64,000 nt of DNA, taken from Buxus sempervirens. Taxonomy: Eukaryota; Streptophyta; Magnoliopsida; Buxales; Buxaceae. The stretch lies in contig OX387184.1 of assembly GCA_947561395.2 (NCBI GenBank), positions 43,328,766 through 43,392,765 on the forward strand. Reading direction: 5' to 3'. A model generated the notes under the pieces. That model searched no databases. It saw nothing but the letters and a program-made list of their open reading frames with translations, and was not told the origin of the DNA. This document shows, piece after piece, positions 32,573 to 44,313 of the stretch. Position numbers and translations under genes: made by a program. How positions within the stretch are numbered: position 1 is the stretch's first letter; every line of letters starts with the position of its first letter.

Positions 32573-35474
32573 TGCAAAAAAGTTTCTATAAAAAGGCAAC
32601 AGCAGCCCCAGTTCGAGGTTGGCTTGGTTTTTGTTGTTTTCCCCTCTTCTTCCCCATTGTTCCTGGTACGAAACCCTCCCCTCTCACCTCTCCTTGCCTC
32701 CAAAGCCACCCAAACAACCTTCTAGGACTATTCTACCCCTCCCTTGCCTCTTCTTCTTCATCTCCATTAAACAAAAGCTTGGAGGAGGAACTTGGTGATC
32801 TTGGAGAGGTGCTGCTCCAGCAACCTTTCGTGCTTCAAGGAGGTGCTCGTACTACATTCCAGGGTTCAAAACCCCCAAGGTGAGGTTCCTTAGCACCCTT
32901 TGTTAAACATACTTGACAATAAATGAAATATGAGCATTCCCATCCTCTTTTGTGTCATATACCTACTGTTCTCTCATGCTATGGTGTGTTGGTTCATTTC
33001 CTTGTTGTATATTAACTCCCATGGTAAGGGGAGGGTTTGTGTTTAACCGGAAAGGAGAGAAAGGGGCTGCTATTGACCATTTAAGTGTTACTTTTCAGCA
33101 TATGGTTCCTTTTCCTTGTTTGTGTATTGCTATTATTTATACGGGGGAGCATGTTCCCTCTTTCATTCCTTAATCCAACGTATCCCCATGTAATCCCCAC
33201 TTCCCCTTCTGGTATTCCGTTTTTATGCTTTAGTTCCTTTTCGGCACTTCCACAACAATGGTTTCTCTTGTACAATTCGGGGTGAGCATGTGTGTATGCA
33301 CCCTTCATTGCCGTACTCCACTACCCCGTTCCTTGGTTGATTTTACCTTTTTATTATGTTTTGGTTTGTGTTAGTAGCATGCTCCCCCTTCCCCACGTCA
33401 TGGTTTTCGTATGTTTTCAGTTATTGTTATAGAAAGCATGAAGATTTCTTCCCCTTTTTGATCTCATGATAACATGCGTAGGCTCCTTGGGGTCTACACC
33501 CTCCTTTATGTTGCTCCCGCCCCCATTAGCATGCTTCGATCTTGTTTAAACCCTGATTATTAGCTGCTGTTCTCATTACCTGCAGCATGTTTTGTTGTGT
33601 TAAACTTGCCTAACATGCTTGCCTTTGGAGCCCTTGAGTGCATGCCTGAGTTCCCTCACCTTAGTGCTATGATTAGGACACTTCCCGCTCATGTTGGCCT
33701 TCTTTTTTACATAAATCTGAGCCCCAAACATCCGCTGCCCCATGCATGCCGGATAAGTGATCTTGTGTGTGCGTGACATGGCATGGAGAACGGTTGAGTC
33801 CTCACTTAGTTAGAAATCCCTTGCTTTGAATCATTTGCTGATTTGGGGATTTAGTAGGACCAAAGGCAAGTGCACCCCAGCCCTATTTTGCTGCCATGCG
33901 GTTCAAGTGGGAGGAGGCTACCTCCCATGCCTCCCCCCTCCTCCCTTTGTTGTAAAAACCCCATAAGAGACCAAAAGTGTGGTCTTCCGCTTCCCTAAAA
34001 CACTGTGGGCCCACACCATTGCTAAAACACCCTAAGAGGCCCAAGAATCCAAGCCCAATGTAAAGATCCGAAAAACCAAGTTTTTAGGTTGATCCGACAA
34101 CTCAGGTCGGATCAACAGAGCCTTGTTCGTAACCGGCCAAAGATGCCGGATACACTGATCCTTATGTGTAACCGGCATCTCCGGCCGGCTACACAGCCAA
34201 ATTGTCTTTTATGCTATTTCATTATCTTGTACTGTTTTCTTGATTTGTTTGATCAATCCAAATGAACCAGAAGGGTTTCCGGGTCAACCGGAGACCCAAG
34301 ATGGGCCATGGACCGACCCGGTCCAATTCGGTCTCCAGTGAGCCTTCCAACGGGGCCCACCAAGCCCGACTAACTCACTTTGCTTTAAATCAGTAAATAA
34401 ATCAATTGAGTGGGCCGTACCACTGGAGGCCCACCCAAGTCCAATTTTGGAAGCATACTTAGATTTAGGCATGGTTTGGCCGAGACCACGGGTAGGGCCA
34501 ATCGGGCCCGCTAAAGCCCATTAGACCAAACTAACTTAGGGTTTCTAAACCCTAATTCAGGAAGTCTTGGGCTTTCAAGCCCAAGCCCAGGTAATGGGCC
34601 CCAAGCCCAAGGCCTGACCCACCTTGTTAAATATTAATCAAAGATATATCAAATCACTTGGTAACCAACTGTGTGGCCCACTCAGGGGCCCACAAAGCGA
34701 TCCCGGCCCACCATGGCATGAAAATCAGTTTAATAATCAAACTTGAACCATTAAATAAAAGTCAATTCATTTGAACCAAGCCCAAAAGGCCTTTCAGGCT
34801 AGACCGAGGCCCACCAGGGGACACGTGAGTTCAACCAAGCCCATCAAGGAATCCGCGGGCCTTCCAACGGGGCCCGCCCAATCAGACTCATCTCATCTTT
34901 AACTAAGAAGATAAAATCAAGTAAAGGGACCCACACCACTTTGGTGGTCCCGCCAGACTTAACCAAAACTGTGCATATTGGGATAGGAATCGAGTGAAAC
35001 CAACTGAGTTGACTCAAACCAGGGAAACCATGGGACCCGTCATCCGATGGGGTGGACTGGGGTGTCTACGGACTTCCCCAGACCACAACCGAGACCCTAC
35101 TTAGAATCTCAAGCCGCAGACCAAAGCGTTAATAAGACAAGATTAGGCACCTAGGTGTCCGCCTGCACCCCATCAGGCGGTGGCGACTCCAAATTTTCCC
35201 ATGCGGCGTTTCCTACACGTGCACAATCACCTCTAAACTTTAAATAACCTTTAAATTACCTTAATCGATCTCGCCAATACCATTAACCACTTAAGTCTTC
35301 CATTATTATGATAATCCCATAACAAGACCCCGTCTATATGAGTACATACTAATGAACTGATTATGGAACAAGACTTTGGATTACCGATTGAACATGAAAG
35401 AACCATGATTATAAACAATATTGGAATGTGAATGATTTGTACAATGGCTTGGTAGCCAGTTTTATTAATAACCT

Positions 35475-35745
35475 GCTTGGTGGTAGAGATTTATTATATA
35501 TTACCTGCTTGGTTGCAGAGATTATAACCCGATTGGTAGAGAAGACCCTAACCTATTTGTGGCAAAGATTACCCGCTTGGTGGTGGAGACCCAACCTGCT
35601 TGGTGGCAGAGATAACCCGCTTGGTGGCGGAGACCCAACCTGCTTGGTGGCAGAGATAACCCGCTTGGTGGTGGAGACCCAACCTGCTTGGTGGCAGAGA
35701 TTATCAGCTTGGTGGCGGAGATACCCGCTTGGTGGCGAAGACATT
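35475..35745 (+). repeat. 22-bp tandem repeat CCCGCTTGGTGGCGGAGAC in LTR D1
   Basis: About eleven imperfect copies of roughly 22 bp. LTR D2 carries a similar array at 46022-46290. The unit happens to stay open in one frame, producing a spurious 168-codon ORF (35428-35934). Confidence 0.85.
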
Positions 35746-36581
35746 ACCTCCTATGGGAGAGATTTATTATCTCCTGTGGGGCAGATGTATTTTCGATGGA
35801 TTGAATCCTACAGGAGAGGTACCTCATGTGAGGGAGATGTGATTATACGAGATTGCATCCCACATGGAGGATGGGTGTGTGAGTTACTATTGGAAGGTGA
35901 GAAAGCTATCTCCTACGGTAGAGGTAGATGCTAAGTGTTCACATCCTGCGGTAGAGTTATGTTGTCTCCTGCAGGGGTATCTGTAGTCTTAGAGATGTGA
36001 ATTCTCCTGTGGAGCATGTGTGGATACTATGTGTTTACGTCCTGTAGTAGAGGTAGGCTACTACCTGAAGGTTGGCTTTATTTACTGATATAATGATTGA
36101 TTCTCCAATTTATGATTGTTTATTTAAAAGGAAATATTGAAATGTCATAATTAAACAGAAAAGCTATGATTTAATGTGAACTGTTAAAATGGAATATTAT
36201 GAAATCATGAATAAAATGTAGAACTATTCTTAGGGAGACACTGAGTGGAATAAACCAGAAACCATGGGGATGTGAAATATAATACATTGTCCTTTAAATT
36301 GAAAAGAAATACACATGATTAACTTCTTTTAATTCGGGCATTAATTCAATGTTTGTTTGTATCGTGATTATTCGTTTATCTTATTGACCGTAATTACTCA
36401 TCCATTTTACCGAGCATGAACCCACTGTTATTTTCCATATATATATAAACTATTTTCCCCATGCATGTGTTACCTACTAAGATATTTGTATCTGACCCCT
36501 ACTTCATATTTTATTTTCAGGTCATCTTGGAGAGGACGCCACGGGTTAGACTGATATTGGGTTGAAGTCTAGAAAATCCAA

Positions 36582-37156
36582 ATGAAAAGAATAGGATAAT
36601 TTTATATAGCTGTATTTATTTTATTGGAATCGTAATAGATGATTTGGTAGGATATTAAGAGTTGGTTAATTTGTAGTTGCCTCTCATATGATTAATTGAT
36701 GTAATAGGATGATCCATGTTCAAATGAATAATTTAAGCTTCCTAGCACTCTGATAAATCTTAGTTCTTTTATTCTCTATCTATGAGCTGATTATAATGTA
36801 CCACAAGTTAATGCCTTGATCCGAGTCAAAACGAGAAAAAAAAATGACCCGGATTCGGGGCGTTACAAAAAGAGTAGGACAATTTTATATAGTTGTATTT
36901 ATTTTCTTGGAATCATAATAGATGAGCTGATAGGATATTAAGAGTTAGTTAATTTGTAATTGCCTTTCATTTGATTAATTGATGTAATAGGAAGATTTAG
37001 GTTCAAATGAATAATTTAAGCTTCCTAGCACTCTGATAAGTCTTAGTTCTCCGTTTCTCTATCTTTTGGGTTGATTGTAATGTACTACAAGTTAATGTCT
37101 TGATCCGAGTCAAAAAATAAAAAAAAAAAAAAATGACCCAGATTCGGGGCGTTACA
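36582..37156 (+). repeat. Tandem duplication of the LTR D1 3' end
   Basis: Two copies of about 285-290 bp (36582-36867 and 36868-37156) each end in GATTCGGGGCGTTACA. D2 has one copy only (50200-50482). The second copy is followed directly by the primer site. Confidence 0.88.
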
Positions 37157-37159
37157 AGG

Positions 37160-37171
37160 TGGTATCGGAGC
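37160..37171 (+). promoter_or_regulatory. Primer-binding site of element D (initiator Met tRNA type)
   Basis: TGGTATCGGAGC, three bases after the LTR end. It differs by one base from the usual plant TGGTATCAGAGC. Confidence 0.85.
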
Positions 37172-37296
37172 ATTTGGTTCATGCGCCCTAGGTCTTAGAG
37201 AACCTTAGGCGGGTCTTGGCGAGTGATACGCTAGATAGAACCCCTAGAAATATCAATAGGGAGAGTTCCTAATTGATTGTTTGTGGTATTTTGCAG

Positions 37297-37522
37297 ATGG
37301 CAAGTAGAGGACAGCGAGCAAGAGCCAATATCCCTAATGAGAGGGTTGAGGCTGGAGAGCAACATTATGATGCCCCACCACCGGGAGATGATATTTGGGC
37401 CATGGTGGACACCTTGGCAGATCTCCTTGCCAAGGAGGGGGAGGAGATATTTGGGTTAGAATGAAAATGGAGGTGGTAATGGACGAAGAGATGGAGATGC
37501 TCTAGTACAGCATGATGAGATA
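37297..37522 (+). pseudogene. Element D gag, N-terminal piece
   Basis: ATG at 37297 follows TTTTGCAG and opens MASRGQRARANIPNERVE, typical of the start of a Tekay/Del gag. The frame stops at 37464, probably after a frameshift, since the wider sequence continues gag-like to the LTR E insertion at 37522. The rest of gag resumes at 42714. Confidence 0.65.
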
Positions 37523-38822
37523 TATAACGCCCCGAACCCGGGTCAGTGCAAACCAGCACCCAACCCGAACTCGGTTCGCTACTGTAACAACCCAAGTCCG
37601 ATTCAACAACCAAACTCAAGATGTTACCACGAAGCTGGGGTCAGATACAAACCAAGATTCACAGGAATTTTATACTTTACTAATTAATTACATCAGAATT
37701 ATGGTGGCCAATATAAATAATTCTTTATTCAATAATATCAATTCAGTTTACAATAGAGTTTATTTAATCAACATGTGACATTAATACCAATTATAATTCT
37801 ACCCATCAAATTAAAACCCCATCTTCGCGATCTCTCCAAGCAACCTGAAAAATAGGGGAAAACGGAGTGAGATTTACATCTCAGCAAGTAGCAGGTGCAT
37901 GCAATTTGAAACAGTCCAATGTAAGCAAATAGTCATGAGGTATTCGATTAATCCACGATAAGACGAAAAATCCACGTTATCCATGTCAATTCCAAATAAA
38001 GCAATAAAACAGATGATCATGTATAAATACCAGTAACTTGATGTTAATGAGGTAAAACTGATAAAATCGATAAAACACATGCTATTGCAAGACTTACAAA
38101 GATGATAAGTATTTGAGATGACACTCAACTAACTGCTATACCACCGTGCGACTTAGCGGCAGTGCTACTTAATGATACTCAAGCCCCATGCAGCGCAACT
38201 TAGACAAGAGCCGTAGTCACCGACTTATTGTACACGAACCCCACAGAGTTGGTATGTACCACCAGCATGCTGCACCAAAATCAATACATAGAGTGTGGTT
38301 GCTTATCCACATGTACAGGGAATCACCAGCGGCTCACCGGGGTGTCCCTCCAAACATACACTACAAAAAAGGACACTTTTACCGGTGGCAGCTTACCGCC
38401 GGTAAAACAACAATTACCGCCGCTAAAACCATTTCCGGCGGTAACTCCTCCTGCCGTAAAAGATGCCGTCACTAACGCTTATAGCGGCGGTAAAAAACTT
38501 ACCGCCGCTATTGCTCACTTATTACCGGCGGTAACGTTACCGCTGCTATTGCTCATTCATTACCGGCGGTACCTTACCACCTCTACTGGTATCACTCATT
38601 ACCGGCGGTAACTTACTGCCGCTATTGCCCATTCATTACCGGCGGTCGATTACCGCCGCTATTGTTACCACTAATTACCGGCGGTATTTCCCGCCGCTAA
38701 AACTCATTTTAAAAAATTAAAAAAATGACATCATGTTTTTTAGCGGCGGGAAATACCGCCGCTAAAAATCATATTAAAAAATAAAAAAAAATTTGCTATT
38801 GTCCTTCAGCAGCATACATGCC

Positions 38823-38835
38823 GAGAGATGGAGAG

Positions 38836-38894
<59 letters not shown>

Positions 38895-39205
38895 AGAGAG
38901 GGAGAGAGAGAGAGAGAGAGAAGTAGAGAGGGAGAGAAAGAGAGAGAAGTAGAGAGGGAGAGAGAGAGAGAAGTAGAGATGGAGAGAAAGAGAGAGAAGT
39001 AGAAAGGGAGAGATAGAGAGAAAGAGAGAAGTAGAGAGGGAGAGATAGAGAGAGAGAGAAGTAGAGAGGGAGAGATAGAGAGAGAGAAGTAGAGAGGGAG
39101 AGATAGAGAGAGAAAGAGAGAAGTAGAGAGGGAGAGATAGAGAGAGAGAGAAGTAGAGATGGAGATAAAGAGAGAGAGAGAAGTAGAGATGGAGAGATAG
39201 AGACA
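38823..39205. repeat. (AG)n and AGAAGTAGAGAGGGAGAG repeats inside the CACTA element
   Basis: A pure AG run of about 50 bp is followed by a degenerate repeat of GAGAGAAGTAGAGAGGGAGA. ORFs on both strands across it are low-complexity artefacts. Confidence 0.93.
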
Positions 39206-39469
39206 TACCTTGAAGAAAAGAAGAGGTTCGGCGGGTATTTATAGAGTCGATTTTTAGCGGCGGCATATAGATTACCGCCCCTAAACCTTATATTTTCCGT
39301 GCCCGCGAGTTGAATTCAATTTGAAAATCGCGCTTAAACTTTTAGCGGCGGTAATTACCGCCCCTAAAAGTACAGTCAAAATTGAAACGCGGGGAAAAGT
39401 CCCGCTTGAACCATTAGAAATGGTCCTTTAGCGGCGGTAACTGGCGTACCGCCGCTAAAAGTAATTTCT

Positions 39470-40340
39470 GGTTTTTTAATAAATGGCTTTTAGGGGCGGT
39501 AATTTGGTTACGGCCCCTAAAAATGGACTTTTAGGGGCGGTAATACGGTTACCGCCCCTACAAGGAGCCTTTTAGGGGCGGTAATATGGTTACCGCCCCT
39601 AAAAGGAGCCTTTTAGGGGCGGTATATACCGCCTCTAAAGGTCCAACTTAGTAGCAGTCGATTTTTCCTAAAAAAATGAAACAGGTCTTTACCGGCGGTT
39701 TAACCGCCGGTAAACAACGTGTTATCGGGTTATTACCCAAAACCGCCGGTAAAAGTTGGACAAGATTTCCCCTAAAGCCCCTAAAATGGACTTTTAGGGG
39801 CGGTAATACGGTTACTGCCCCTAAACGGAGACATTTAGGGGCAGTAATACCTTTACCGCCCCTAAAAGGAGCCTTTTAGAGGCGGTATATACCGCCTCTA
39901 AAGGCCCCACTGTAGTAGCAGGCGATTTTTTCTAAAAAATGAAAAAGTCCTTTACCGGCGGTGAAACCGCCGGTAAAAGACGTGTTATCGGGTTATTACC
40001 GGCGGTTTTCAAAACCACCGGTAAAAGTTGCACATTATTTCACCGAGGAAAATTTTTTTACGACAGTAAACGCCTTAGAGCCCCTAAAATGGACTTTTAG
40101 GGGCGGTAAAGACACTACCGCCGCTAAAAGGATCTCTTATGGGGCGGTAAAACCCTATCGCCTCTGAAAACGTGCTTTTAGGAGCGGTAATTGGCTTACC
40201 GCCGCTAAAAGCGACTTTTAGGGGCGGCAATGCATATACCGCCGCTGAAAACTTTCTTTTAGGGGCGGGAAGGATCTCACCGCCCCTGAAAACCATCTTT
40301 TAGGGGCGGTAATAGGCCTACCGCCGCTAAAAGTGTTATT
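39470..40340. repeat. Hairpin units TTTTAGGGGCGGTAA-N-TTACCGCCCCTAAAA
   Basis: About ten successive palindromes, each with arms of 14-17 bases and a loop of a few bases (for example near 39489, 39531 and 39569). They are the subterminal repeats of the CACTA element extended into its centre. Confidence 0.85.
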
Positions 40341-42713
40341 ACCGACGGACTGATACCGCCGGAAATATGGCTTTTTTTGGCGGGACCTTCCTGCCAACTT
40401 GTTGCCGGCGGGAGATATGTTACCGCCGGTAAAACTTACTATAGCGGCGGTAGGTATTGCCGCTAAAGGCTATTTCGCGCTAAAAAAATGCGCGCCATAA
40501 AATTTTCGCGCGAAAAAAAATTGTAAATTAATTTTTAGAGGCGGAAAGTGCTTTTACCGCTGGTAATAGTGCTTTTAGAGGCAGGAATTAGGTTACCGCC
40601 ACTAAAAGGTGCCGCTAATTCTCTTCATTTTTGTAGTGATAGGACCTTCCCAGAGCAAACTAACTTACAAGGAAAGCGCGCTCGCATATAGGAGTAACTC
40701 AACCCAAACTAAATACCACTTAGCTAACCAGCCAAAACTATGGATCCATATACAGCTAAGCCCACTGACACAAACCACGATAAAACACATACGGGAGAAC
40801 ACGCTACTATAGGAGGCATACATACTTTTACCCGTAAAGGATTACACATCTCTACACAGAGGATTACCCATCTCTGCCGTAAAAGATAGTATCAACTCAA
40901 CCACAGAAGCCGTACCACTAAACTGTAAAAGATAATCATACCACATACCAATCCATACCAGAATATTCAATTCCACATGAAAACCATGTTTCAATCCTTA
41001 ATAATCCAAATAAAGCCTTTTGCATGATAACATATGCAATTCTTTAATTATATTCAAAATAAACCCATGAATCATAAGTTCGATGAAACTTAAAGTTTAT
41101 GCAAATCCAGTAGCCAATATTCATATTTAAAGCTCAAATAAAAGTAAATCAAATCATGCTTAGACTTTTCCTTAAGAGAGTTTTCATTTAGGTTTTCTGT
41201 ATTTTATTTCTCCAGCATGTCCTACAGACCTAAAATAAAGTTTAGGAAGTGTTTATGAGCTATAAGTACCAATAATATTATTTCTATTAATATTCATACC
41301 ATTTGACCCTTTTATGGACAAACCTTTCATTAAACCTTCAATTTATTTGTTAATCTTCCCAATTTAATTTTATAATTTTTATACCTTAATTAGGTCCTTA
41401 TAGAGATGCTAACATGCTTAACTAATTATAAAAATTATTGGATATTTATTCAAATTACAAAATTCCCAAAATCTGCAAATTTTACATAGAGCGCCTACCT
41501 CTACAGGGCTAGGCGATCGTGCAAAATTAAACAGAATTTTCCAGATTTTTAAAGTTAGGATTTTTATGCCTTTGCCATATGTTTCTTTAGTCTAAATTAA
41601 TCTAATAACATTCTAAAACATTCCTAAAGCCTTTTAGATTAATTCTTCTTAATTAAATACCATCCTATAATTAAGTTCATGATTAAACTAAGTTTTCTTC
41701 TTTATTTCATCAAATCCTTCAAGAATACCAATCAATAACATATAACCAATTTGATTCCATGTAAATACTGTTTCGACTAATCCGTTCAATCAATATTAAA
41801 TCACAAAAAATGAAATCATGCAATTCCTCACGTTTTCCAAGGGTTACTACTTGCCTTATACACTAAATCCTTCTTCCATTGAAACTTCTAATTCTGGACC
41901 TTACTTTTGCTCCCAAACGCACTAAGTTAGAGTTTTCTGATTCACATCTCCACCGTTCACATTGTAGTTCCATCAGTGAATATCAAAACCTCCAAATTTG
42001 AAGGTGATCCACCACACGGATCTTTCCCGATCATGTTTTGATGATATCTGGTCAAACACCTTCATTAGCCACCTTCTTCCTTTCTCTCCACTTTTCTCTC
42101 AATAATAAACCCACGAAAATTCCCTCTTGTTTAATCTTAGTCTCCTATTTATATTAGGCTTTAGAAGTCCTAAACCAACCCTAATAGGCTCCTTTAATTT
42201 GGGCTAACCCAACCAAGGTCTAATTAAAGTCTAACTCCTTCTAATTAATTCCTACTTTTTCTCCACCTTCTATTTTTCAACTTAAACATTATTAATTAAA
42301 TCTCTTATCATCTAAACTCCTACTTACAACCTATTTCGTGCATACTAATTAATTAAACCTTATTATCACCTCAAAACTTATATTCTCCAAATTAAGACGT
42401 GAAATCTCCTAATTACCCTTTTTCCCCCTTTTAGGCTTTTATTAATTTCTTTTAATTTCTAAATTGTCAAAATAAATTATTTCCTTCTATTTTTAAATTC
42501 TAGTTATTATTTAATGATCTAATTATTAATTACCCTTTTCTGAAAATTACCAAAATACCCTTTTATTCTTTTAGGCTAATTTCACTAAAATTTTTCTTTA
42601 TTTACAATTTATGACCTATTTGAATTACTTACCCTCTAAATCTTCACTTAACTCTTATTTTCTTTTATTTATTATTTATTTATTTATTAGGTGAAAATTC
42701 GGGGTTTTACAGG

Positions 42714-43610
42714 ATATGGGCAGCACGAGACTTGGAACAGTTTTGTAAGATGGATCCTCCGATCTTTAGAGGATTACCAAATCCTATGGAGGCAGAGCAT
42801 TGGATTATGAGGATAGAGTGGATATTTGAGGCTATGGATTGCCTAGATGATAGGAGAGTGAGATTGGCATCATTTCTTTTCGAGGGGGAGGCAGCTCATT
42901 GGTGGTGAGCTGTGAAGAGGCAGGACCCCCAGGCAATCCGCATGTCATGGGATAGTTTTGTTGATAGATTCTATGGGCAGTACTTCTCTGATGAGATTCG
43001 CTTACAAAAGGAGCGAGAGTTTATGGATATATCTCAAGGGGAGCAGACAGTGGCTCAATATGTGGCATGCTTTTCTAAATTGTCAAGGTTTGCGCCTCAC
43101 ATGGTGCAGGATGAAAGAAGAAAGACTGAGCACTTTGAGAAGGGTCTGAGGCAGGATATTAGGAGTATGTTGACGGTTTTTGTTTGCACCGAGTACAACA
43201 ACATAGTGCGAAGAACCAGAATAGCAGAAGGGGATATAAATTTGAGAAATGAATTTGATTAGAGGAAACAATATCCAATCAGAATAAAGAATTCTCCATG
43301 TCCAGGATATGAGTTGAGGAAGTATTTGGATGGAAAGAAAAGGCAGCGTAGTGATTTGGAAGGTCAAGGGGTAAGTGAGAATTATGGAGTATCACTAGAA
43401 GGAAATACGGGTAGGAGGACTAAGGGAAATTGTAGTGGACGTGGGCGTTTTTATGTACCTGGCCCATGTTATGCATTGCCAGGAGGTTGTTTCAGGTGTG
43501 GAAAGTTTGATCATAAGATTTCCGCATGCCCTCACCCAGCCACTTACCGACAATTGCAGATTAGAAACCCTCAGCAGATGGGAGCTATGCATCAAGGCAG
43601 AGGAATCTAG
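42714..43610 (+). pseudogene. Element D gag, main part
   Basis: The capsid region shows MDPPIFRGLPNPMEAEHW, RRVRLASFLFEGEAAHWW and FVDRFYGQYFSDEIR, then QYVACFSKLSRFAPHMV. The CCHC knuckle CFRCGKFDHKISACPH lies at about 43490-43540. Two in-frame stops (42906-42908 and 43260-43262) break it without any frameshift, and it closes at TAG near 43610. This is the Gag of a Tekay/Del-like element and would build the particle. No pol frame follows. Confidence 0.85.
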
Positions 43611-44000
43611 AGGATATTGAGGGTATGTCTTATATTTTCCTGATACTGCATTATATTACGTTATTGATTTGCATTATGTGGTTGTGATGATATTATATTT
43701 GATATTATGAGATAGTATGATATTGTGTATGGTATTATAATATATTGTCGTTCGATGTTTGGTATATGATGTGAAATGTATATAATATGATTACTTATAT
43801 ATTAATGAGATTAAATTGAGGAGAATTGGAAGATGCATGAAATAGTAAATCCAAATTGGGAAGACTGGAGACTTCAAGATGCATGATGAGCCACTTGTGT
43901 TGAGTCATACCTAAAGTGATGTGAGGCATCTGGCCAATGCCAAACATTTACATTTACGCGAGTATTAAACAAGAATACAAGTGGGGTATTGTAACTATAT

Positions 44001-44037
<37 letters not shown>

Positions 44038-44313
44038 CTGTGTGTGTCATGTGCTTTATGATGATAATTAATTGATTTAAGTAAAGTTAGAATGGAGCCA
44101 AGTGATTTTCTTATCAACCTTCGTATAGATGCGTATATATGTAAAGGATTGGTGGCAGTGAAATCATTAAACTCTCTTCTACATTATTATCTAGTTATGA
44201 ATAGCTTGGGTGTATGGTAGTAGAAGGCATAAACGCAGTAGAAGCGTAGTGGATATAAGAAGATGAGGATGTTGAAATTTCGAGGACGAAATTTATTTGT
44301 TAGGTGGGTAGGA
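43611..44313. other. Element D non-coding stretch where pol should be
   Basis: AT-rich, with a TA microsatellite at about 44004-44035. AATTTCGAGGACGAAATTT (about 44275-44293) is the box usually found just after pol in Del/Tekay elements, followed by TTAGGTGGGTAGGAAG, a weak polypurine tract. This shows that the 3' end is intact and that pol, normally between gag and this box, is missing. Confidence 0.7.

Larger units (their letters stand above)
1..35225 (+). mobile_element. Tat-1: Ty3/gypsy Tat/Ogre-type retrotransposon, split by nested insertions
   Basis: The protein order on the plus strand is gag end, aspartic protease, G-patch, RT, RNase H, a second (archaeal-type) RNase H and integrase, followed by a 3' UTR, a polypurine tract and an LTR (B3). 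The G-patch and the second RNase H point to the Tat/Ogre branch. The element is interrupted by LTRs A1, A2, B1 and B2, element C, and A3 inside its 3' LTR. Removing the insertions at their TSDs reconnects the reading frames and the UTR. Its 5' LTR and most of gag lie left of the window. In-frame stops and at least two frameshifts make it inactive. Confidence 0.88.
29283..35225 (+). mobile_element. LTR B3: 3' LTR of Tat-1, interrupted by LTR A3
   Basis: TGTAAGCACC to ACACGTGCACA. Without A3 and its duplication it is about 3.49 kb, the longest B copy. It aligns with B4 and B2 through most of its length. It holds CCGGATAC-type palindromes (32328-32572), TATAAAAA near 32587, donor-like GTGAGG at 32880, a second cluster (34080-34195) and TGGCGACTC at 35181-35189. 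To the right lies LTR D1, so Tat-1 inserted there with a presumed ATCAC duplication whose partner is outside the window. Confidence 0.87.
35226..37156 (+). repeat. LTR D1: 3' part of element D 5' LTR
   Basis: It aligns with LTR D2 from about 45669 to its end, including the CTTGGTGG array, the acceptor-like TTTTCAG (ending 36520) and the GGGGCGTTACA end. Its 5' portion lies beyond Tat-1, outside the window. The last 290 bp are duplicated in tandem, unlike D2. Confidence 0.82.
38359..40638. mobile_element. Non-autonomous CACTA (En/Spm-type) DNA transposon
   Basis: Ends are CACTACAAAAA and TTTTTGTAGTG with a 3-bp duplication ATA (38356-38358 and 40639-40641). LTR A3 has the empty site AGACATAGGACC. 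The 2280 bp are filled with subterminal words ACCGCCGCTAAAAG, ACCGCCGGTAAA and TTTTAGGGGCGGTAA in both orientations, many forming perfect hairpins of about 35 bp. No transposase ORF is present, so movement would need an autonomous relative. Confidence 0.93.
37523..42711 (-). mobile_element. LTR E: divergent solo LTR in element D gag, minus orientation, carrying a CACTA
   Basis: It runs from TATAACGCCCCGAACCCGGG (first G mutated to A) to GTGAAAATTCGGGGTTTTACA. Flanks are AGATA and GGATA, a 5-bp duplication with one mismatch. Without the CACTA element it is about 2.9 kb. It shares the outer 60 bp and the CCCTCCA-(CA)AACATA-GGACC segment with A copies, but the middle is strongly diverged, so it is a separate subfamily. 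Confidence 0.82.

Noticed and set aside
32461..32883. 140-codon plus-strand ORF in LTR B3
   Set aside because: It covers the palindrome cluster and TATA box and is not open at the same place in B4 or B2.
35428..35934. 168-codon ORF over the CTTGGTGG repeats
   Set aside because: A 22-bp repeat that happens to lack stops; the same array in LTR D2 is open in different frames.
38793..39266. ORFs of 69 and 156 codons over the AG tract
   Set aside because: They are translations of simple repeats inside a CACTA element.
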